Positions 36,898 through 44,624 of a stretch of 64,000 bases of DNA are shown here, in pieces. Each line of letters begins with the position of its first letter. Within the stretch, counting starts at the first letter, position 1. The translations under genes were made by a program, and so were the position numbers. The stretch comes from DATIUV01 sp049322755 (lineage in GTDB: Bacteria; Pseudomonadota; Gammaproteobacteria; Burkholderiales; UBA6910). The DNA lies in assembly GCA_049322755.1 (NCBI GenBank), contig JBMOQX010000044.1, positions 7,798 through 71,797 on the forward strand, written 5' to 3'. The notes under the pieces were generated by a model. It had not been told where the DNA came from. It worked only from the letters and a program-made list of their open reading frames with translations, and did no database searches.

Positions 36898-39004
36898 TCA
36901 CAGCGTCACTTCCAGCGTCGCCATAAACGTGCGCGGCGCGCCGGGATAGATCTCGGTGCGCGACACCGGCGCCTCGATGTATTCCTTGTCGAACACGTTG
37001 CGCACGCCCAAGGTGGCACGCCAGCTGCTGGCGCGGTAGAAGACGGACGCGTCGGCGCGCACGTAACCCGGCACCTCGAAGCTGTTGGCGAGGTCACCTT
37101 CGCGATCGCCCACGGCGAAGACGCCTGCGCCGAACCCCAACCCGCGCCACCCGCCGGTACGCCCGCTCGTAGGTGGCCCACAAGCTCCCGGACAGTCGCG
37201 GCACACCCTGGATGCGATTGCCCGGCGTGAACCTGTTGTCCTTGGTGATCTCGGCGTCGGTGTAGGCGGCCGACGCGATCAGGCTCCAGCCGTCGCCCAG
37301 TTCGCTGGCGACGTCCAGCTCCACGCCACGGGAGCGTTGCTCGCCGGTCTGGATTGAGAACCCCGGATTCACCGGGTCGGCCGTGCCGACGTTCTTGCGC
37401 TTGATCTGGTAGATCGCGAGCGTCGCCCCCAGGCGCCGGTCCAGGAGGTCGGCCTTGATCCCCGCTTCGTACTGTTCGCCGGTTTCCGGATCGAACGGGC
37501 GGCTGTCGAAGGTGACGTCGGCGACGGGCTTGAACGATTGCGAGTAGCTCGCGTAGGCCGATGCCCAGGCGGCAAGGTCATACATGATCCCCGCGCGCGG
37601 CGAGAATTCGCGGTCGCCCTGGGACAGTTCGGCCCCATTGGTCACCGTGGTCTGGTCCGCATCGTCGTAGCGGATGCCCAGGAGCAGCTTCCAACGCTCG
37701 CCGATCCAGATCTGATCCTGCAGGTAGAGCGCCGCGTACTCGATGCGGGAATCGGATTGGCTGAACGCGCCGAACGTGCCGGGCCGGGCCCCGTAAACCG
37801 GTGCGAAGATGTCGATCGGCGCCAGCGGAGCTATCGCGAAGCGCACGTCACGGTCCGCCTGCCCCGCCTCCACCCCCAGCAGCAGCTTGTGACCCACTAC
37901 GGCCCGGGTGAAGTCGCCGACGGCGTCGAGCTGGATGGTCCATTGGTTGCCGTCGTCGCGCTGATCCAGGGCGCGCCGGTTGAGCGTGCGGTTGTCCGCC
38001 TGCAGCCCGCGTGGGTCCGCGCTGAAGCGCCGCGCGCTCGCCTCTTGGTAACGGCCGGTCTTGCGCAGGAGCCAGGTGCCGTCGAGCTGATGCTCGACGA
38101 TGTAGCGTGCGGAGCGGCCGGTCACGTCGAAGGTGGAAAACGCCTCGCCGAGATAGCGCTCCAGCGGGACGTCCGCGACACCGTTGCCCGCCGCCACCAA
38201 GCCTCGGTCGAAAGGCAGTTCCTGATCTGCGTACTCGAAATCCAGCAGGATCTTGGTGCCGGCGCCTGGCTGCCAGCCCACGACCGGAGCGAAGAATTCG
38301 CGCTGCGAGCGCCTGAAGAAATCGCGGAAGCTGTCCCAGTCCTGGTACGCCGCGTTGAGCCGCAAGGCGAGGCTGCCATCGGCGTTGAGCGGATGGGAGA
38401 CGTCCGCTTCCCCGCGGTAGAACGAGTACGAGCCGATGTCGGTCTTGAACCGGAATGCTGGCTCGCGCAGGGGACGCTCGGTGACGATGTTGAGAAGCCC
38501 ACCGGGATCACCCAGACCGTACAACACCGATGCCGGTCCCTTCAGGATTTCCAGGCGCTCGACGTTGGCCAGGTCGATGAACCCCGGCTCGCCGAACAGC
38601 TGGTTGGAGATGAACCCGTCGCGCGCCGACTGGAAACTCTGGAAGCCGCGAATGATGAACGAGTCGCTGCGGTTTCCGAACGTGCTGCCGGGACGCACGC
38701 CGCTCACGTTTTGTATTACTTCCGCGACGCGGTTCGCCTGCTGGTCGTCGATCACCTGCCGCGGCACCACCTGGATCGAAACCGGTGTCTCGCGGATCGG
38801 TGTGTCAGTTTTGGTGGCGGTGCCGGTGCGCTCCGCCCGATAGCCCTGCGCCGGCCCGAACGCCGATTCCCGGATCTCCGGTGCCTGAACCCTCACTTCG
38901 GGAAGCTGCTGTTCGGTACCGGTCTGCGCAGCAGCGCTTTCCGCGCCCGCCGCGATGCCCAGGATGGGTAGCCAGACTGCCGCTTTCGCTTTTTTCGGTG
39001 CCAC
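36898..39004 (-). pseudogene. TonB-dependent siderophore receptor with a 3' frameshift
   Basis: Signal peptide (KAAVWLPILGIAAGAESAAA), then plug domain (TPIRETPVSIQVVPRQVIDD, GFIDLANVERLEILKGPASV, LYGLGDPGGLLNIV), as in FpvA/FhuE-type receptors. The frame runs to LWATYER near 37165, then turns into Arg-rich nonsense ending at 37094. The correct C terminus (GGWRGLGFGAGVFAVGDREG ... DKEYIEAPVSRTEIYPGAPR, ending in a terminal aromatic-poor TLEVTL) continues in another frame to 36898. A one-base indel or a sequencing error would explain it. GTG 39004 was preferred because AGGGG precedes it; a TTG at 39034 is possible. Confidence 0.85.
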
Positions 39005-39045
39005 GCCAGATCCCCTTTTGCTTGTTGTGGTCAAAAAAGCGGACC

Positions 39046-39080
39046 GGCTGGCGGCCGACTCGTTGCCGGCGGGCTGGCTG
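39046..39080 (-). promoter_or_regulatory. Paired CAGCCAGCC-type leader motif, locus 2
   Basis: Plus-strand GGCTGGCGG at 39046-39054 and GGCTGGCTG at 39072-39080, start-to-start 26 bases, ending about 41 bases upstream of the receptor GTG. The 200-base gap to the next gene holds no other gene. GAGAAGGATGAGAAAA at about 39100-39115 is a poor Fur-like match. Confidence 0.55.
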
Positions 39081-39205
39081 CCGCAAGGACGGGAACGTAG
39101 GAGAAGGATGAGAAAACGCTCCCGTCAGGTGCAACTTCACGATCGTCCGCGCCGTCGATCGGTCCCCCTCCCGAAGCGCGGCGTCTCGGCCGGCCCGCGC
39201 GCGGG

Positions 39206-40462
39206 TCATGCCCCCAGACGATTTCCGGCGCGGTTCAGCACGCCGCCGCGCGCGACGCAGTCGAGCGATTGCGCCAGCGCCGCGACGCTCGCGCCTGCGG
39301 CCAGCGCGCACGGCTTGCCGAAGCGCTTGCAATAGCGCTTGACCGCGTAATACGCGCCGTGACTGACGCTGCCGGCGAGGCACACCACGGCGTCGGCGCT
39401 GCCCAGCAACGCCGGCAGGCGCGCCAGGTTGTCCTCGATGCCGCCGTCGTGATGCACGAAGACGCCGCGGGCGCTTTCGACCGCTTCCCGGTAGGCCGGC
39501 AGCAGGCCGGTTTTGCCGCCCACGCACAGCACCATGCGGGAACCGAGGTCCGGCTTCTGCCGGCGGGCGGCGCAATCGGCGCTGTCGACCGGCACCGGAG
39601 CCGACACGCCGGGCACACCCTCAACCTCAAGGCGCAGCGCGTCGATCTCGCGCCGTGCCGCCGCCAGCCGCCGTTCTGCGACCCGGGCGGAGCGCAGCGC
39701 CTGGTCCCGCTCGGCCCGCAGGCCCGCCTCCCGCGCTTCCCGCTCCCGGCCCGCGGCGCCGGACGCGATGCGCGCGAGTTCCGCCTGCGCGGCCCGCGCC
39801 GCCTGCTCCGCGGCGCCGCGTGCAGCGCGCTCCGTGGCCAGGCTGCGGCGCAGCTCCTCGACGTGGCGCTGGCAGCGCGCCAGCGCCTGCTCCACCTGGG
39901 CGGCGCGCTCCTCGACGGTGCGCAACCGCCGGCCCATCGCGCGGCGCTCGGCGAACAGCAGGTGCGCCAGCATGTGCATGTTGCGCGCCAGCAGCTCGCT
40001 CGCACTGGCGTCGCATTCGGGATGAGTGATGGCGGCCCAGTACGCGCCCACCGGATCGCCCGCCGCGGCCCAATGGCGAAAATCGCCGATCACCTGCTCG
40101 CGGGAGCGTGCCGGGCGCAGCCGGGCGATGGCCGCGGCATAGCGCTCGTCGAGGCGCTTTTGCATCAGCTTGGAAAGTGCATTGCGCGACCGCGCCCACG
40201 CCACTGCGGTGGAGTGCAGCTCCCAATCCGGCGCGCTTTCCCAGTCCTCGTAGCCGATGCGCCGGAACAGCTGGCGCAGCTCGCGCGGCTCGAACGCGCC
40301 GCCCAGCAGCACGCAGTGGTGCTGGTGATCCAGCTCCCAGAGCCTGGCGCGGGCGGCGGTGGCGATTCCGGGCGGCAGGGGCTGGCGCAGGGCGGCGAGC
40401 TCGGCCGCTTCCGGCTCCTCCGGATGATCCTGGCCGCAAAGGCAGGCGGGCCGAGCGCTCAT
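39206..40462 (-). CDS. DUF2325 domain coiled-coil protein
   Basis: 418 residues from ATG 40462; an upstream GTG at 40537 is less likely because GGGGG precedes the ATG. The N-terminal part contains CLCGQDHPEE and a helical region. Residues about 165-275 form a long Ala/Glu/Arg coiled coil. The C terminus is DUF2325: VLCVGGKTGLLPAYREAVES, VFVHHDGGIEDNLARLPALL, then HGAYYAVKRYCKRFGKPC. Function is unknown. A Fur-like box and a leader motif lie upstream. Confidence 0.83.
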   Translation of the reverse strand: MSARPACLCGQDHPEEPEAAELAALRQPLPPGIATAARARLWELDHQHHCVLLGGAFEPRELRQLFRRIGYEDWESAPDWELHSTAVAWARSRNALSKLMQKRLDERYAAAIARLRPARSREQVIGDFRHWAAAGDPVGAYWAAITHPECDASASELLARNMHMLAHLLFAERRAMGRRLRTVEERAAQVEQALARCQRHVEELRRSLATERAARGAAEQAARAAQAELARIASGAAGREREAREAGLRAERDQALRSARVAERRLAAARREIDALRLEVEGVPGVSAPVPVDSADCAARRQKPDLGSRMVLCVGGKTGLLPAYREAVESARGVFVHHDGGIEDNLARLPALLGSADAVVCLAGSVSHGAYYAVKRYCKRFGKPCALAAGASVAALAQSLDCVARGGVLNRAGNRLGA

Positions 40463-40549
40463 GGGACCCCCGGCGTCGCCGGCTGACCGAGGAAAAGTAT
40501 CAAACGCGTGGATAAACCGGACCATGCAGAACCTCACCGGATGCCGAGT

Positions 40550-40583
40550 CGCTGGCTCTGCCGGATGAGGGCATGGCTGGCTA
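40550..40583 (-). promoter_or_regulatory. Paired CAGCCAGCC-type leader motif, locus 3
   Basis: Plus-strand CGCTGGCTC at 40550-40558 (7 of 9) and GGCTGGCTA at 40575-40583 (8 of 9), start-to-start 25 bases. The pair lies immediately downstream, in transcript direction, of the Fur-like box at 40587-40605 and about 87 bases before ATG 40462. It is the weakest of the five pairs. Confidence 0.45.
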
Positions 40584-40586
40584 AAT

Positions 40587-40605
40587 GAGAATGACTCCTA
40601 TTCTC
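40587..40605. promoter_or_regulatory. fur box: Fur-box-like site upstream of the DUF2325 gene
   Basis: GAGAATGACTCCTATTCTC matches 13 of 19 consensus positions and is palindromic in its outer arms (GAGAAT / ATTCTC). It directly abuts the 3' end of the broken receptor gene, so the promoter of the DUF2325 gene probably survived the rearrangement there. Confidence 0.6.
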
Positions 40606-42152
40606 CTAACGTCTTCGCCGCGTGTCAAGCGGCGCGTGCGCCTCTTCGCCCGGCAGCCCGGAGGCCCCAGCCTTGCCGAGCCCCGCCCCGTCCTGGCAAC
40701 CGCGCTGCGCCGCGCCGCACGCGCTGCACCCCCCGCACCCACTGTCGTCGGCCGGCAGCCCCGCGCGGCCGCCGATCCGGCGCCGCAGCGGCGGCACCAA
40801 CCGCCAGAGGGCGTAGCGCGGCTTACAGATCGCCTCCAGCTCGACGCCCTGGTGGCGCGTCTCACCGAGGTTGCGAAACAGCAGCACGCTGCGGTCAAAT
40901 TCGATCTAGTCGTCGAAATCGATGCGGACGAGATCGGTTCTGAGGGATCGGTTGTCGACGATGAAATCCACTTCTTCGCACACGTAGCGGCCGCCCACGG
41001 TGAGCGTGGGCGTCACGCCTCCCGTCTTGAACCGCAGGGTCTGACGCGGCTCGGTACTTACGACGAAGAAGTCGCGAGGGCTCTTGGAAACGCTGGTGGT
41101 GGTCGCGCCCGGAGCGAACGGCTGGCCGAATGAGAACTCGGGGCTGGACGTATGGGCGAAGTTCACCCAGTTGAACTCGGCATTCTCTCCAAAAAACTGG
41201 ATGTAATTGAGCGAACCGCGCCAGGTCTCCCCGTTGAAGCCGTCGAAGGGGCGCTGCGATTTCGAGGAGTCGGCGTCGAAGCAGCGGGCGTCAATGCGCC
41301 CGGCAGCTCGGCGTTGGTTTTGTAATACTGAAATCTTGCCTTGAGCTCGGCATCGTTGCCGGGAAGCCATTGCCCGTCGAGCTGCAGATTCTGAACGTCG
41401 GTGGCCGAGTGATCGCGCTCGCCGTCACCCGCCTGCAGATTGACCTGCAGTTGGAGGCCAAGCTCCGGCGTCAGGAACCCGCCGACCCGCACATAAGTGT
41501 CGGAGAACGTGTGACCAGTGGATTCGGCGATGGCGAGCTGCTGCTTGACCGTCGTGCGCCGTTGCCTGGGAATCGGCTGGGTGATGAGGTTGATGACGCC
41601 GCCCACGTTGTTCTGACCGTAGCGCACCGCCACGCCCCCGCGCACCAGATCGATTCTTTCCACCGTCTCTCCCGTCACCGGGAAAAGCGACAGGCCGGTG
41701 CCGGTGTAAGGGGCGAGCGCGAGCGGAATGCCGTCCACCAGCACCATGACCCGTTCGCTACGCAACGGGTTCAAACCGCGAACGCCGATGTTCGGCAGAA
41801 TACCGAGACCGGTTTCGTCTCGGATTTGTAGGCCCGGCGCCTGGCGCAGTACCTTCTCGAGGTCGCGCGCGCCGGAGCGCTTCAGTTCCTTTTCGCCGAG
41901 AACGATGCGGGTTCCGGGGTAAGTCTTCACATCCGGTTCCGAGGCAGCGACCAGCCACTCCCCCTGCACTTTGACCGTCTCGAGCACCACCGCCTCGGCT
42001 TTGCCGTCGGCTGTACCTTCCCGATCCGATAGGCTCGTGAGAATTTCAAAAACTGGCTGGCTGTCCGGCGCGAAGCTGGAATGGCTGGCTGAAGCTAGCG
42101 AAGAAAAAAGTTCTTGGAAGTGGCGGTAGTAAATTCGACGAAAAGGGGCCAT
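40606..42152 (-). pseudogene. Wrecked TonB-dependent receptor fused to a Cys-rich tail
   Basis: A plug domain is readable (LEKVLRQAPGLQIRDETGLG, IGVRGLNPLRSERVMVLVDG, IDLVRGGVAVRYGQNNVGGV), resembling FecA-type receptors. Damage is visible at four points. No signal peptide precedes the plug. A frameshift lies near 41290. A TAG at 40906-40908 interrupts the frame in FDD*IEFDRS. After RHQGVELEAIC the barrel is lost, replaced by PRYALWRLVPPLRRRIGG and GCGGCSACG, which resembles the tail of small Cys-rich membrane proteins that accompany FeoB. A deletion fusion is likely. Confidence 0.85.
42055..42091 (-). promoter_or_regulatory. Paired CAGCCAGCC-type leader motif, locus 4
   Basis: Two exact GGCTGGCTG copies on the plus strand at 42055-42063 and 42083-42091, start-to-start 28 bases. 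They lie where the leader of the receptor pseudogene should be. The sequence then runs almost directly into the plug-domain coding region, so the start codon and signal peptide appear deleted. Confidence 0.6.
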
Positions 42153-42212
42153 CAGGCGCTCGTCCCGCGCCGTGGTTCCGGATTTTCTCCGTTCTTCGGA
42201 TGCCTGGCGTTT

Positions 42213-44036
42213 TCAGTGGGCAGCAAGCGCCGCCCCTCGGCCATCCGCCGCCGCAATCTCTGCGATCCCCTGCCTAACCTGCTTATCCACCCAGCGCACG
42301 AACAGGGGATGAGGTGCGAAACCCTCGCCGAGCGCAAAGTCCAGCCCGGCGAGAAACTCCCGCTCCGGTCCCTGGGCGTTGGTGCGAGCAGGGATGACGA
42401 TGGCGCGCCCTCCCTCGCTCGTGGCCTCGCGCACCATTTCGCGCACGGCGCTCACCCACGGGGCGCGCTTGTCCGGCCAGTCCTCGCGCCAGGTGGCAAA
42501 GCGGATGGCGCGAAACCCCTCGCCGCCGTTGGCGCGCATGCGCGCGGCCAGCTTCTCCAGCGTTCCGAGCCAATGCTCATTTTTCCCGTCGTCACCCGAG
42601 CCGTGGGCCACTAAAATCACGGTCTCGCGTTCGGGCTCCCTTGAGAGAGCCCGGGCACGGTCAAGCAATGCGGTGGCGAACAGTGGATCGGCCTCCAGCC
42701 CGCCGACCGAGGTGATGGGAACCGCGGCGCGGATACGCGCGGGGGGGCCTCCGGCCAGGGGTCCGGAGTCGTGTGCGTGTGCGTGCCCATGCCCGCTGCC
42801 GCCGTGCTCGTGCCCATGGCTCTCCGGCTGAGTAACCGCGTTGGCTGCGCCGTCCGGAAGGCCCTGCTCCACGTCGAGCCCGATCATGCGCTCGATTGCG
42901 TCGCGAAACGCCGAGGCGAGCCCGAAGACGCGCACGATCACGATCGCCCGGGAGCCGCGGCGCTCCAGTCGGCGCACCGCCCGTTCGATCAACTGCTGGT
43001 CGGCCATGGAAAAGACGAACTCGACCTTGTAGCGGTCTGCGAGCGGACGGACTGCCTGGCGCATGGTCTCGTTCCAGTGGTAGTCGGCGCCGTGGGCGAG
43101 CAGCACGACTCCGATATCCTGCGGGCGAAGCGTGAGATGGCGATTGGCGTCCCGCGACATCCACGCGGCCACCGCGGGATGCGGTTCCGCCGCCGCCTCC
43201 AATAGCTCAGCTTCCGCAGGCAGCACGCGCTTGAGCTCCGCGTCGAACGACATCATGCCGTCCAGCTTGCGGCCGAAATGAAACGGAACGACGATGACCC
43301 GATCGCCTCCGATGGCCGCTTCCGCCAGCGATTGCCCGGCTTGCGCTTTGTCGGGTGCTGCGCGGTCGTGCCACACCACGACCCGCACCGACTCGAATCC
43401 GAATCCCTTCGCGGCGTGCTCGGCGATGCGCCGCCAGTCCGCTTCCATCCCCTTGCGGGAGTCAGCGTCCCTCGCGCCGTAACCCACCACGACGACACGT
43501 CGTCCCCCCGGCTCCCGGACGGCGCGGAACCGGTCGGCGAGCATCTCCACCGCCAGGTAAGTTTCGCCGAAGGCGCGCGCGAACGAGACCGGCATCGGGA
43601 TCGCCGGCATCGCGGGTGGCCCTGTTTTGAGATCTTCCGCGGACTTTTCGACCCCGGCCCCGAGCAGCTTCGCCGCCAGGACATAGCGCGGATCCGTCTT
43701 CGAGATGAAGAGCGGCAGTGCCACCGCGCGACCGGCACCGCCCTCGACGAGCCTTTGCAGCGCCGCCCGAAGATTGTCGCCGGTGCGCTCGTCGGTCACG
43801 AAGGCGAGCGCAGCGTTGCGTCCGGCGGCGAAGGCATCGAACGCCTCCCGGGTCTCCTCGTTGCCGGCAAAACCCCGATCCGGCGCGACCACCAGGAAGC
43901 CGACCTCCTGCCCCCGGTGGTGCGCCCCGGGTTCTACGCCCCGCGCGGCTGCGGTACCCGCCAATTCGGCTTGCAGCAGCACTACGAGCGTCAGGACGGT
44001 GGCGCTGCGCCGTAAACGGTTCATCCGCCGCTCCAT
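42213..44036 (-). CDS. Exported multi-domain CbiX/sirohydrochlorin-chelatase-like protein
   Basis: 607 residues with a signal peptide (LRRSATVLTLVVLLQAELAG, cleavage near TAAA). Four CbiX-like repeats are seen: about 45-160 (VGFLVVAPDRG), 179-300 (VVVVGYGARDADSRKG), 309-400 (VVLLAHGADYHWNE) and 470-600 (VILVAHGSGDDGKNEHW). The last two keep the L..HG signature of class II chelatases. A His-rich linker, HGHEHGGSGHGHAHAHDSG, sits near residues 402-422. Cytoplasmic CbiX inserts cobalt into sirohydrochlorin; an exported form may instead bind metal or tetrapyrrole. Its ATG overlaps the ABM gene stop (TAATG). Confidence 0.8.
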   Translation of the reverse strand: MERRMNRLRRSATVLTLVVLLQAELAGTAAARGVEPGAHHRGQEVGFLVVAPDRGFAGNEETREAFDAFAAGRNAALAFVTDERTGDNLRAALQRLVEGGAGRAVALPLFISKTDPRYVLAAKLLGAGVEKSAEDLKTGPPAMPAIPMPVSFARAFGETYLAVEMLADRFRAVREPGGRRVVVVGYGARDADSRKGMEADWRRIAEHAAKGFGFESVRVVVWHDRAAPDKAQAGQSLAEAAIGGDRVIVVPFHFGRKLDGMMSFDAELKRVLPAEAELLEAAAEPHPAVAAWMSRDANRHLTLRPQDIGVVLLAHGADYHWNETMRQAVRPLADRYKVEFVFSMADQQLIERAVRRLERRGSRAIVIVRVFGLASAFRDAIERMIGLDVEQGLPDGAANAVTQPESHGHEHGGSGHGHAHAHDSGPLAGGPPARIRAAVPITSVGGLEADPLFATALLDRARALSREPERETVILVAHGSGDDGKNEHWLGTLEKLAARMRANGGEGFRAIRFATWREDWPDKRAPWVSAVREMVREATSEGGRAIVIPARTNAQGPEREFLAGLDFALGEGFAPHPLFVRWVDKQVRQGIAEIAAADGRGAALAAH

Positions 44037-44470
44037 TATTTTTGTCCTCCCACGCCGAAAGGAAGTGCCGTGTGCAAATCTCCCCAGGGTTGATCCGCCA
44101 GGCGCTGAAGGCGGGTTGACGAAAGCGCACGTTCAAAGTCCGTCCGCGGCGTTCGCCGGGTGGTCGGCGTCTCATCGATCACTTCGATAGCGGTACGCTT
44201 GGGCACGAGAACGGCCAAGTCCGGAAAGTCGCGGGTGGCGCCGTTGGCCGCGATGATGAACCCATCCGAACGCGTCCATTCCTTGAATCGCTGCAACGAC
44301 TCCCAGACGCTGTGCAGGAGGTGAAACGGCGAGCCCCGCCTCGGGCGCGCCAGCAGCACGTGATAGCAGCCGTGGCACAGCACTATCAGGCCGGAGAGCC
44401 TCTGGCAATGGGCTTCGAACGCCTCCCGATATTCCCGGGTGACGAAAAATTGTTCGGTCCCGACGATCAT
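44036..44470 (-). CDS. Antibiotic-monooxygenase (ABM)-like protein, copy 2
   Basis: 144 residues from ATG 44470, which overlaps the stop of the 45-codon gene before it (ATGA). GGGGGAT lies about 5 bases upstream. MIVGTEQFFVTREYREAFEA, CQRLSGLIVLCHGCYHV, HLLHSVWESLQRFKEWTRSD and FIIAANGA align with copy 1 through the ABM-like domain; the tails differ. A Met four codons upstream is in frame but has no ribosome site. It lies between a heme receptor and the CbiX-like gene, supporting a heme- or tetrapyrrole-related role. Confidence 0.7.
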   Translation of the reverse strand: MIVGTEQFFVTREYREAFEAHCQRLSGLIVLCHGCYHVLLARPRRGSPFHLLHSVWESLQRFKEWTRSDGFIIAANGATRDFPDLAVLVPKRTAIEVIDETPTTRRTPRTDFERALSSTRLQRLADQPWGDLHTALPFGVGGQK

Positions 44471-44604
44471 GCGATCCCCCATGGTTCAAGATTTTTTACC
44501 AGGTGCCCCCGATGGGGGCAGGCGGTCTCCCCATACGCTGTCATCAGGTAGAACGCCGCGGCAAGCAGCGTCGCCGGCCCGGAGTTATCCTGGTTAGATG
44601 TCAT
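44467..44604 (-). CDS. Short Cys-Pro helical protein, paralogue C
   Basis: 45 residues: MTSNQDNSGPATLLAAAFYL then MTAYGETACPHRGHLVKNLE, ending PWGIA. The LLAAAFYLM....... CP core matches paralogues A and B, but the protein stops before their second Cys segment, so it is truncated or a minimal version. GGAG lies about 9 bases before ATG 44604. It starts 20 bases after the heme receptor stop and its stop overlaps the ABM gene start. It is too short for most gene finders. Confidence 0.65.
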   Translation of the reverse strand: MTSNQDNSGPATLLAAAFYLMTAYGETACPHRGHLVKNLEPWGIA

Positions 44605-44624
44605 GGTCTTCGCTCCGTCGCGGG

